DNA of 64,000 bases from Maratus speciosus (lineage: Eukaryota; Arthropoda; Arachnida; Araneae; Salticidae): NCBI GenBank assembly GCA_963932465.1, contig OZ010789.1, forward strand, positions 593,227,581 through 593,291,580, read 5' to 3'. Positions 11,698-22,674 of this stretch are shown piece by piece. A program made the translations under genes and the position numbers. The notes beneath the pieces are model-generated. The model searched no databases. It was not told the DNA's origin and was given only the letters and a program-made list of their open reading frames with translations. Each line of letters opens with the position of its first letter. Position 1 is the first letter of the stretch.

Positions 11698-11929
11698 TAT
11701 ATAGATTTTAAGGGGTGGCCCACTTCTGGATCAAAGTTTCTTAAATTTAGTTTTAAAATTTAGTTTTTTTTTGTTTATTAGAACCAGTAGTGGGCCAGGG
11801 GCCACTATTGGTACACAAGTGGCCCAATTCTAGGTGAAAATGTAACTTCACTATGATATCAGACATGTAATTGTTAAAATAAACTAATATCTAAAATAAT
11901 TCATACTTCAATATTTCAATACTCAAGAC

Positions 11930-13022
11930 AAAGGTTCAAATTTTTGAGCCATATTTAAATAAGCATTGCATAGAGAAACCTGTAGTGTTATTTATGGATG
12001 GACATACTTCTCACATAGCTTTGAATCTAAGCATCTTCTGCTCGGATCATGGAATTGAATGGTAGCTTTCCCTAAATTCCACACACCTAATGCAACCAAT
12101 GGACGTTGCTGTTTTCCATACTCTTAAAAGTACTTGGCGACAGGAAATAGTGAATTTCAGAATAACAATGAAGGCAAACAGATGCAGAAACATGATTTTC
12201 CGCCAGTCTTAAAATCAGTCAATTAATCATCGTTTAACTCCTGGAACAATTATGAATGGATTCAAAGTATGTAGACTAGTTCCATCGGATCGAAAGAAAG
12301 TAACTGTTGAATCCACACTAACATCAATGAAATTGATAATATCACCAATAAAGGAGATAAAAATCTTTTTTTTTTTTCCGGGAAGTTCTTGAAGATAAAA
12401 TTAGGGAAGAAAAAATAAAATCTTCCTTGGAAAATAAAGGGAAATGGAAAGGCCCTGTGGAGCAAACATATCCTTACAACTTATGATTGGAGACGAAGGA
12501 CACTTGAACATGGAACCAATTTCTCAGTCAATCTATTGAAAACATTTTGGGTATAAAACACTTGAGTATAGTGTTTTACAATTATTTACTCAATTTTTAG
12601 ATTTTACTTGTTATAGAGTACACCCGTCATATCTGTGGAGGCGGCATACACTGAAGAATCCTTTGACACTGTTGATACTGAGACTATTGAGCAGGAGCAA
12701 AGCGCAATTGTTGAAGATGCTGAGGTGGACCTTTACTTTCAAGAAGGATCAACTGAGACTAGTAGCCATTCAGTGCCTTCAAATGGTAGACCATCTAAAA
12801 ATGTGCCATCTCCCTTCAAAAGAGTTCTATTTTGGCCCGGAGGGGGGGGGGGGTGTGGTAACACAAAGAAAAAGAGAGAAACTTCCTGAAGTTGTGACTT
12901 CTCCCCAAATGTTTCAATGTTATAAGAAAAGAGAAGGTCTTAAAAATGCTAAAATGCAGAAAAAGAAAAAGAAAAACCGAAAGAGGACAAGAAAAAATGA
13001 AAACAAAGAGTTAAAAAAATAG
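11930..13022 (+). pseudogene. Second pogo/Tigger-like (DDE_1) transposase pseudogene, N-terminus missing
   Basis: KPVVLFMDGHTSHIALNLS (catalytic Asp codon 11997-11999) and THLMQPMDVAVFHTLKSTWR (Asp 12102-12104) are the second and third acidic motifs of a DDE_1 endonuclease. The C-terminal tail is better preserved, from 12635 onward: VEAAYTEESFDTVDTE, then SPFKRVLFWPG, a frameshift in the G-run at 12841-12850, then LPEVVTSPQMFQ and a Lys/Arg-rich end with a stop at 13020. The region before 11930 has no recognisable DNA-binding domain, so about half the protein is gone. Confidence 0.75.
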
Positions 13023-13286
13023 CAGATGGGGAAAAAAAGGAGAGTCGGGAAATTATCGCCATAGTCTGATGCCTATCTTTCATTGGAAGTTTCAATGTAA
13101 AGAGTTCTTTCTACTAAATTGATTGTAAACCCCTCTCACATTTTGAGTTTTTCTTCGCTTTTGAATAAAGCATTTTGTTTTGCAGTCATTTCAGCTTTTA
13201 ATTACCCTGTTTAATACGTGTGTCTTATTATTTATCACCACTGCGAAATAACAAATAGGGCAGATTTTTTAAAGTTACAAAATATA

Positions 13287-13745
13287 ACAGGGTGTCATAT
13301 AGAGGAAAAAAACTATGCATTTCGATTAAAAAAAAAGAGTTTTCTAAATTGGCTACTATTATTGTCGATAAATACTGATGATTATTTTTTCTACCATTTG
13401 TATCATTCTGGTAGAAAACACAGAAAACATTGTTAATGACAGAAATCGCTAAAAATTTATTAAATTAATTGTAGCACAATTCAGAAAATTTTGATCAAAG
13501 AATATAGGAATATTTACTGTTTAACAAGTGAAAGCGTATAAACATATTTTCTAAATGTAATTTATAGAGCACAATAACGGCACAAAAATTAAATTTCGTA
13601 ACATTAAGAAAATGTAACTATTTTGGTGGAAATAGATTTTTCACATGATGAAAAACCTGTGAAATATTTCAGAAATTAAAATTATTCCTCTAAAACTAGC
13701 ATCTTGGGAATTAGCTCTTTTTAAACGCTAAGAAATTACACCCTG
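13287..13745. mobile_element. Possible TA-flanked MITE with ACAGGGTGT ends
   Basis: ACAGGGTGT at 13287 and ACACCCTGT ending at 13745 face each other, each with ATA outside. The 459-bp interval is AT-rich and non-coding. The terminal match is short, so this is a weak call. If real it is nested in the pogo-like element. Confidence 0.3.
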
Positions 13746-14208
13746 TATATAATCTTAAAAAAATACTTTTCAGCTTGTAGAACATCGGCTTATATGTAAA
13801 GTGAGATAAAATTAAAATTAATTTCCAGAACTGAAGTTCAGGCCCCTGATCTGCAGATTTACTAGTGAGATTATTTTACTTAATCATCTAAACTTCTATG
13901 TATGATTTCATTATTGTGTATATTCAATTCTATAACTGTAAAAAAAAGTATAACTTCAGTATTTTCACACTAAACTTAAAACTGGAGTGGCCCACTTCTG
14001 GGGTGGGGCACTACTGGAGCATAGAGGAAGGTCACTTTTTTAAATTTTCATTTTTTACGAAGAATATATTTCGAAACTTTGAATGTTTATTCCGGTACAT
14101 AAAGGTTAGGTCTAGGATAAAAAAATATGTGTCTTTTAGAATTCATTAATACTTTAATAATAATTAGATAAATGTCCTTAAGTGGCCCACTAAAGGTGCA
14201 TTTACCCT

Positions 14209-16277
14209 AAACAAAAAAATTCAGCTGCTAAGATTAGATAAGCATCAGGGAAGCAATTTGATTTCCGAATGGTTGAAGAGTATCGCCGCAATTAAAATCA
14301 AATGGGTGACAGAGTATCACTAGTTTCAAATAATAAGAAAATGAGATAAATTTGAAAGATATCGGCAATATTTTATCTTTATTTTTAGATTATGCATTTT
14401 GTAAAACATTGATTGTGAAACTCTATTAGCATAAAGAAAGTAACACACTTTATATTTTATTTATTGATAATGGCGTTTATATTACTGCTAAAACTTTTGC
14501 AGATTGATACATACTTTCAGTTGCATAGATTATCTATTCTGTAACTTTTGAGTTTATCAATACAAAATCTACTGCAGTTGTTTTTAGGTATAAGGATCAT
14601 TCTTTACGGAAAACATCATTATCGAACTTCAGCTTAAAATTTATTTAATGGACAGCTTGAAGACTGATAGCTACATAAACAAATGATTATAGTATTAATA
14701 AAAATTGCAAAATATAAATATTTCATAATATTAATGCTGTCATGAAGTTAGACATGTTAGTAATTTATATAAATTTTCATCAATATTATCATGTTATTTG
14801 ATAATGTTTCCTTCCCCCTTCCATAAACTTCTACATTGTAAAACAAAATTCTGTATTTTACAACAAAAGGTACCTGCACCCCGGCTACCAACACAGTAGC
14901 TGTAAAGTTTACAAGATGCTGTCTTTAAGAGATATGTACAATTTCTCAAGTCTGGGTAAAGACACCTTGCTATTGCTTGAGTGGTGAAAGTCACAGAAAT
15001 ATTTCGATTTTTACATCTCTTTTTGCTTGAATTCGATTCCACAGCATAGGTGCTTGAAAAATTACAACCAAAAGCGCAGTTTTTTTTTTCAGTGCTAATA
15101 TAAATAAATGTTTATTTTTTTTGGCTGGATCACTGGAAACTCTAGGGGGTCTGAAAACAATATACGAAGGTTGAATTTTAATAAATCACAGCATTTTTAA
15201 AATTCGATTTTACATTCCCATTTCCTACGACCTGATGTCCAGTAGAGCCTACAATTTGATAATTTGATGTAACATCAAATTGCTGACTGCGTTATTTATG
15301 AACCAGTGCTTGTTTTGAACGTTCCAGAAAAATCTTGTGAAATGAGGCAACGCTTCAGTGCCCACCATATTGAAGTAAATATATATTCTTACACGATATA
15401 ACACTTCAGATTTAGGTTTTAGAATTTTTCAGAGATGCAATATATTTTAAACAATTAGACTGAAAAATATGAATTACAGTTATACCAGAGGTTCTATAGT
15501 CTGTAGTGTATATAAATCGAACATTTATTAGTGAATTTCTTAGACTCTTCATAATTCCTTATTAATGAAATTAATTAGTGAGTTAATTAAATTTCGTCCG
15601 GCCCGTGATTAGTTCATAATTTTAGGAGTGTGTGTTATTAGGCACTAAACGCGGGATGAGGGGATGAGTTCCGGATGAGAAATTACCGCAATCCTATGCC
15701 ATGGTATATCCTGTTGCTTGTCTAATTCTAGGTTATTATATTCTTATTCCTCTGTTCCACGAACTCTCAATGTTATGTAATAAGGAAATGTTACCTTCTA
15801 CGGCATAACTTTTAGGGCAACTAATGCACTTAACTCTAAATAAATATTATATTAAATAGTAAATGTAAGCAATGTGAAAATCGCAATAATTTTAATAAAG
15901 TATTATAATTATTTATAGGTTAATTATGTTACAGAAACTATTAATGAATAATCGCGATATTGTGAAATACTTGTATCTGTTGATCAGTAATTATAGACAC
16001 GCGGTACTGCTTTATGACTTAATGTTTCTCTTAATTCTGTTTGTATAATTTTTCGTAAACAAATTTTTGTATTTGTTACTTAATTTTACCTATATTATTA
16101 TTCCATGAAATGCGAAAGTGCATTCATCTGAAGAGATGGCTGTGCTCATAACCACAAGATATTACAAATCTCTACGTCCCAAATTATGGACCTCAAAACT
16201 CATTATTTGATGTTTTATATTACATGTTTTTAAAATATAATACTTTAATCTATTTTTAGACTTTTTTTCGTCTTGCG
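14209..16277. other. Mostly gene-free stretch
   Basis: AT-rich DNA. A cysteine-rich open frame at 14794-15042 on the minus strand is discussed under findings. I see no inverted ends, RNA genes or transposase remains. Confidence 0.5.
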
Positions 16278-16481
16278 CATTGTAAAAAAAAATACTACCA
16301 GTTTTCTTGTAAGTATCGGAAAAATAGTTGCCCTTATCGTACCGGAAAAAATTTCCTACCCAGCTCGGAATAAAATCCGTAAAATAAAAAAAAGAAAATA
16401 AGTTAAAACTGGTGTGAATGACTAAGAACAAACAATCTTCTTGAAACACCATTAAATTTTTTTTTTGTAAATGCGCATTTA

Positions 16482-16516
<35 letters not shown>

Positions 16517-16664
16517 ATGGTGTTTCAAGAAGATTGTTTGTTCCGTAAAATACCTTTTTATTGACTATTTCCTTTTTTTTACTGATTTTATTCCAAGCTG
16601 GTTCGGAAAATTTTCCGGTACGATAAGATAAACTATTTTTCGGATTCATACATGAAAATTGGTA

Positions 16665-16712
<48 letters not shown>

Positions 16713-16715
16713 GTG
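16278..16715. mobile_element. CACTGTAAAA-ended fold-back MITE, copy 3, expanded
   Basis: Outer arms match the copies at 2184 and 2634 (CATTGTAAAA at left, TTTACAGTG at right; TTATCGTACCGG and CCCAGCTCGGAATAAAA in the left arm, inverted in the right). The centre has a second, inner palindrome: AACAAACAATCTTCTTGAAA at about 16428 and its complement at about 16520. A run of about 33 A begins at 16482, and a run of about 40 T sits just before the right end. The inner palindrome looks like a separate insertion or rearrangement. Confidence 0.8.
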
Positions 16716-17391
16716 TGGCAATTTTTCCACATAAGAAAAAGGAATAACGCTTCAGCCATTTACTCTAACAGAGTACATTTGTCCTCTTGTCAATAAAGTT
16801 TAATCAAAATTTGTACAGCATTTTTTAAACATTTCATAAAATTATGCAAGTGTTACATGTTATTCACGTTTGGCGGCAATTTTTGTATTTGTGGAGGGTA
16901 ATCCTTTTTCGGTATTTGAGACTAATATCTTAAATTTTGAGCTCCACGACTTTTAAAGGTTTTGTGACTTTTTATAATTTTTTTATCCTTTGTTTAGGAT
17001 TGAGCTATGTTGTTTGGACAGTTTTGTTTCAGAAATAAAGAAAAATACAATTTGCTATTGCCATGATCAAATTCAAATGAGAAGAATGCCAAATCGAACA
17101 CTAAAGCAATACGGTGCTAAAAATTTTAATTTTCTGTGGGTGAATATAGAATTTACAATTGTTCAAGATTAGCTTAATTAGAGACGAAATCAGGGACTTC
17201 CCTAGTCCCGGGTCGTTTAACTACAGTTTTTATTTATACAGTTTTTATATATATAAACGATCTGCCAACGACGTAGACGACGTTTCACTCGTTATTAATA
17301 AATTCATATTAAAAAACATTATTTTAATTATTTTTATCAATTTATTTTTAGCAATGAAATATAGACTGATATTATTGAATATTAAATACGG
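16716..17391. other. Gene-free stretch
   Basis: No supported feature; only short chance open frames. Confidence 0.5.
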
Positions 17392-17605
17392 AAATTATCA
17401 CATTGCTAGCTAAGGGTAAAAACAAGAGCGAAAAATGTCCAAGCCGGGAATTGAACCCGGATTCTTGGAATAACGCTACAAGGCTCAAATGATACTATGC
17501 TTGAGAATTGGAGCGCCATTCCAAGGATCCTTGTGCGATTTCCGGATTGAATATTTTTCACTCTGTTGGTTTTACGCTTAATTAGCAATATGATAATTCA
17601 CGTAT
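17392..17605. mobile_element. Palindromic tRNA-derived SINE pair
   Basis: The outer arms are TTATCACATTGCTAGCTAAG (17395) and CTTAATTAGCAATATGATAA (17577), each followed inward by the SINE tail. The left half on the minus strand contains CCGGGTTCAATTCCCGGC, a tRNA T-arm with a perfect RNA polymerase III B box. Internal segments (GGATTCTTGGAATAACGCT and AGCGCCATTCCAAGGATCC) also pair. The same tail occurs in the SINE at 17818. This looks like two SINE halves joined in opposite orientation. Confidence 0.65.
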
Positions 17606-17817
17606 ATTAATATCAATAATTTCGATCGTAAATTCACTGCTGAAAATTTATTGAAAAAATAATTAAAATTATACATATATGTGTTTACCTATAATGCGCT
17701 TTATTTACGTCTCATTTTTCGCCGCATGATTGCTTGTTGATGATAACTTTTCAAACTTGTGTTGCGTTTGCAGCCTTACCGGCATATGTGAGTGGAAGAT
17801 GCCAGGCTGGGTGTCGT
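17606..17817. other. Spacer between SINE structures
   Basis: AT-rich up to 17760, then a short, more GC-rich segment running into the SINE head. No separate feature. Confidence 0.5.
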
Positions 17818-17942
17818 CCACGTAGCTGAAATGGTAGAGTTTTGGGACTTATTCAAAGGGTCCGGCTCGATTCCCTGCATGGACATTTTCAACTCTGTTG
17901 GTTTTACGCTTAGTTAGCAATGTGATAATTCACGTAATTAAT
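17818..17942 (+). mobile_element. tRNA-derived SINE
   Basis: Carries an A-box-like TAGCTGAAATGGTAGAG at 17824 and a B-box-like GGCTCGATTCCC at 17863, the spacing of a tRNA promoter. It ends with the tail CTCTGTTGGTTTTACGC, TTAGTTAGCAATGTGATAAT, CACGTA shared with 17550-17605. The body cannot fold as a full tRNA because the acceptor strands do not pair. Confidence 0.65.
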
Positions 17943-20267
17943 CTTTATGAATTGTGGCTTACATTAGTTTTTGAATAAAACGAACCACAAATGCAAAGAA
18001 TCTGTCAGTGTAAGTTAGGAGATGATTACAATAATTAGGATTTGTGTTACATATACATTTTATTTTTTGACGGGTTATAGGTACTGTCTTATATCATAAA
18101 AGGATCCATAACAAAGAAACCTTAACGTTTTACTGTGTAAATGTCACCGTAATTTTTTTTTACTATTGTGAGTTTAATACATGTTTAGAATTTGTGTAAA
18201 CATTGTCGGTTTTTATTTTTTTTTAATGTTTGTGGTGTCTTAATGTTATTTTTTGAAATGATTGGATATGTTCTTTTTTTTTTTCCTTTTCTGATATATA
18301 TATTGAAATATATCAAGATTTAAAAAACGTATATAATTTATACCATTTCCCGGAATGCTTTGATACAAGTTTAATATGGGACCTACCGCTAAAGCAAACT
18401 TTTAAAGAGTATTTAATTGGAAATATTATTCTCAGTTAATAGATACATTTATCGTTCTTACATGGCTAATTGCGGATAAATTATTAGGATGGGACAACTT
18501 TTTTTAAAGTCTTCATAATTAATTAAATTTACAAAATATTAAAACAACTTCGACAAATTTTCAAATTCATTAATTATTCGGAGCACAATGCTTATTAGGT
18601 AATGGAGACATAGCTCGTTGTTCGAGGACAAGGTGATGATAGGTTTTCTACGTTATTTCTTGTGACTGTCATGCCAATTTGGATTATATCAATAACAAAG
18701 CTAAGAAGAAAAAGAAAATCATGTTGTGCAACACGAAAGAAAAATAATTTATGTTTTGTAAATTTTATATACTTTTTCGAACTGAGATTTTCATGTACTA
18801 TGGAGTGCTTTCTATAATTCCAACCTAACATGTTCATCACATATTTTATTCCTATAAAAATTATTAATAAAGTAAAATATATTTAGACATGTAATCGTTA
18901 ACAAAAATGCATTTCATTCTAATTACAAGGATATTATTTAATCATACTAGTTATTAGGGTACTATAAAGTACAGGGATCTGTTATTATTATTTTTGGTCC
19001 ATTATTTTAGTGTAGCATGCAGAATCACGAATGTAATTTATTTTCACTATGTTATTCTGAAAAAAGCAAGTCTTAATCATTACATATACATTACACTGGA
19101 GTGCATTGTAACAAAGATAAATATTATTACATGTGCAACATAATGTATCCTAATATTTTAAGGGATAATTACTTATATGAAACTAATATGGGACACAAAT
19201 ATATACAGAAATATATCTAATAGCATTTTCCCTTTCTCTGATGAACATTGCCCTTTGTCATAATAATATAACTCTAGTATTCCGCATTATGTCATTCTTT
19301 CTTTATCTGGTTGATTACAGTGAATTATTTTATGTAATTAATATATATATGCATATATTGTCTTCGATGAATGTGGTCATATATGTTTACTTTCAGAAAT
19401 AAGTAAGGGCAAATATTAATTAAAGGAAATGATTTAAAACAAAAATTTCTTTCACTATGGTTTAAAATACAGAAGCATAATTTATATCAATGATACAATA
19501 AGAGTAGTATAATTGTAAGATAAAAATGTAAAATTATCTTATAAATACCACACCAGACTCACATACACAAAAAAAAATAGAAATTTGAGTATTAATGAAA
19601 CAAAATATTGTTATTTTCTGATTGCCAATTATATTACACAAGACAAAGATTTAACTTCGAAATTTCCTTTCATTGAATTGCAAGTGAAAATGTCGAAATC
19701 TTTAAACAGGAAATAATAATTTTCTGTAAATGTAATAATGAAACCCATGTAAGAGAGACTTTTATAACTTTCAAATGAATGTTACAATTTTATGCATTTT
19801 CCGTTTTAACATAAGAAATTCATATGAGTAAAAATAAAATGCTTTACAACGATATTACAAATTTACCAATGCAATGAAAAGCAAATAAAAAGAGTTTTAC
19901 AAAAATACTTTTTGTGGAGACAACCTGAAGTAAAATTTACTAAACTAATTTTAAAAAATTGTCTCTTTCCATGTTGAACCTAAATATTATTTTTACATGA
20001 TTACCAATAATTAAATATCGTATCATGACTACTAGGATACTTTTCTTTCAGCGAACTGAAATACAAGCACCAGAAATACAAGAAATTGATAAAACTCTTA
20101 TCAATACGAAACTGTTGTAGACGCTCCATAAACATGAAAATATAAAACAATACATAAATTTTCAATATATTAACAACGGTTCAAATGTAGAATGACGGTA
20201 TATTAGGCTGGATCAAATGACAACGGAACAATAAGTAGGACTAAAATGACATAATTTATGTGAATCA
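17943..20267. other. Long gene-free AT-rich stretch
   Basis: I checked for long frames, inverted ends and tRNA boxes and found nothing I can support. Confidence 0.5.
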
Positions 20268-20615
20268 TTATCTCCGAAGATGCATCAGAATATGTCCCAC
20301 TGTTTCACAACAACTGAAATCGGAACCAGTTTTTAACAATTTCCAAGACTTCTCTGTCCGAGGAAAAACGGTGACACTTCGATGCGAAGCAAATATTTGA
20401 AGACGAGATGACAATGTAATGACGTGATGATGATGTGCCGATGTAATGATGAGTTGAACTTGAGCAAGTATGCTTATCATCATTCATAGATTCCCGCCCC
20501 TTGAAGGAATGTTTCTTCCAGCCCTTCTCAGGAGTCAAGGAGAGTACATGTTTTCCTTACACAGCCTTCATTCGCCGATGCACTTCGTGAACTCCAACTT
20601 CTTCAATAAATGAAA
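20268..20615 (-). other. GC-richer island, possibly repeat or untranslated exon
   Basis: About 350 bp that are clearly less AT-rich than the flanks, sharply bounded, with two overlapping minus-strand frames and no recognised domain. The minus strand contains ACTCTCCTTGACTCCTGAGA and ATCATTACATCGGCACATCA. The plus strand has an AATAAA at about 20606. It could be a retroelement long terminal repeat fragment or a transcribed non-coding exon; the sequence alone does not decide. Confidence 0.25.
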
Positions 20616-20773
20616 GTTAAAATTCCAGTGCTATATTCACCTTGAGTTAAATAATTAAAATACACATAAAAGCCCAAATGATTGTACAATAATTGCTTTC
20701 AGGTGCACACATATAATATAAAGATATTTAAACTACAAGTTTAAAATATCTTAAAATACATTTGAAAATTCGG

Positions 20774-21053
20774 TACTTGTTAGTTATCCCGTGGACCAAT
20801 TTTGCCAAATTATAGAAATCGCCAAACCACTCGCTAAATTATACAAATTGACATAATTTTTATTTTAAATAACGAAAAAACAAATAAATTAGTATAACAT
20901 TAATAAAAATACAAATAAAACGTCGAAATAAAAATTATTTGATGGCGTAAACCCGTGTTGTCAAGTGAATGTGACATTTACGATCAACTATTATTGGCAT
21001 TTAATCTTACAATTTGGCGACAGTAATTTGGTCGACGGGATAACTAACAAGTA
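20774..21053. mobile_element. MITE with TACTTGTTAGTTATCCCGT ends (280 bp)
   Basis: TACTTGTTAGTTATCCCGT followed by GGACCAATTTTGCCAAATT at the left, and ACGGGATAACTAACAAGTA preceded by AATTTGGCGACAGTAATTTGGTCG at the right, form imperfect inverted repeats of about 45 bp. The interior is AT-rich and non-coding. A solitary related end (GGTCGACGGGATAA) lies at 39568. Confidence 0.65.
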
Positions 21054-21372
21054 ACGGAAATTCAATTTGTAATTGAATGTTAATTTTCAATTGAAATAAT
21101 TGCTAATAATGATGCAGTTTATAACGATGCACTATCATACAATATCCATGGAGTATGGGGAGATTTGCTGCATAATAGATGACAGCTCGTTTTGTTGAAA
21201 ATGTGAATAACTTTGTCTGGCATATCATCTGACGTACAACCTTTAAATTACAATGTTTTCAAATAAGCGCAAGGGAAATAATAATAACCCTACCTCAACC
21301 TTGTAGTGATTGACAACGTTCTGGGTTTTTTTCAAATGCATTTTAAGATATTTTAAATTTGTATTTTAAATA

Positions 21373-22674
21373 CACTGTTCTCCAAAAGTTAAGATACAGG
21401 GACTGGATGCTTTCGATTGTACACGTTTTGTCAAATATCTACAAAAATTATTGGCGAATTGTTCTTAAACTTCTGGGATGTAAAGAAAACGTTTGATTTC
21501 ATATTTCTTGGTGAAGATTTAGTCGGGAGGATAATTAGGAGGCTAATAATAAATTTAATAATAAAATAATACTTGCTATCACATATGTAACAGAAAATGC
21601 TGGAAATGGTTTGTCACTGTGTTTAATGAATATTTGGGTCATGTTCAATGTTTCTGTGTATTTGTGTAAGCATAGCACTCATATTCGTGAAGATGTTATT
21701 GTCTCTGTGAAAAATTCAAAAGTTTTTTGCTTCTAGCATTCAGAGGTTTCAAACAAATTTAACACAATTTGCCGAAATCCTGACAAAGAGTAGTAGAAAC
21801 AGTATACTGCAATTAAAACATGAATATATTGAATATTTGATGAGACATGGACATTTTTATGTGGTAATTTTTAACTGCGCTTGCGCGGAAGGTTTCAAAA
21901 TTTTTATTTCATGATTTGGTAGTCAGTAATTTGGGGCAACTTCTATAAAACGTCCAGTTAAATGTTGTGAAAACTTAGAAAGATAGTGTCGGTATAGTGA
22001 GTTGCTTCCTAAAAAGCTTTATTATAGGGGATTTTCCACAACTTTTCAATCAGCTCACTATATCTTTCGAAGTTTTCACAACATTTAACTGGACTTTTTA
22101 TAGACGTTGCCCCAAAATGCAGACAACCAAATTATGAAATAAAAATTTTGAAACCTTCCGCGCAAGTGCAGTTAAAAATTATCTAAAAACAAATGTCCAT
22201 ATCTCATAAAATATTCAATATATTCATGTTTTAATTGAAGTATACTGTTACTACTATTCTTTGGCAAGTTTTCAGAAAGTCGTGTTAAATTTGGTTGAAA
22301 ACTCTGTATGTTCTAAACAAAAAACTTTTGAATTTTTCACAGACACAATAACATCTTCACGAATATGAGTGCCATGCTTACACAAATGCACAGAAACGTT
22401 GACAAGACCCAAATAGTCATTTAACACAGTGACAAACCATTTCCAGCATTTTCTGTTACATGGGTTATCGCAAATATTATTTTATTATTAAATTTATTAT
22501 AAGCCTCCTAATTGTCCTTCCGACTAAATCTTCACCGGTAAATATGAAATCAAACATGTTCTTTTCATCCCAGAAGCTCAAGAACAATTCGCCAATAATG
22601 TTGGTAGATATTCGACAAAACGTGTGTAATCGAAAGCAATCCTGTCTTTGTACTTTAACTTTTGGAGGCCAGTG
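21373..22674. mobile_element. 1.3 kb fold-back element, Tc1-like ends
   Basis: Flanked by TA (21371-21372 and 22675-22676). It begins CACTGTTCTCCAAAAGTTAA and ends with the inverse of CACTGGCCTCCAAAAGTTAA. Almost the whole element is two inverted arms of roughly 630 bp meeting near 22015. The arms differ at scattered positions, for example ATTAGGAGGCTAATAATAAA against its counterpart near 22490, but stay collinear. It has no transposase frame. Ends and TA duplication fit a Tc1/mariner-mobilised fold-back element. A diverged relative begins at 62893. Confidence 0.85.

Larger units (their letters stand above)
8920..14208 (+). mobile_element. pogo-like transposon with GTGGGCCAC ends, split by a Tigger insertion
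   Basis: The left end (TGCATAAACGCAC..TAGTGGGCCAC, 8920-8949) and the reverse complement of the right end (GGGTAAATGCAC..TAGTGGGCCAC, 14181-14208) are imperfect inverted repeats. Subterminal copies of GTGGCCCACTTCTGG or its complement recur at 8953, 11714, 11787, 11819 and 13988. Between 9294 and 11697 lies a complete Tigger-like element. The remainder carries a DDE transposase relic (11930-13022) whose N-terminal half is missing. Exact ends are uncertain by a few bases. A similar end sits alone at 24043-24092. Confidence 0.6.

Noticed and set aside
20268..20538. Protein-coding exon on the minus strand
   Set aside because: Two overlapping frames fit equally well, no recognised domain, and no start or splice context that favours one; kept only as a GC-richer island.
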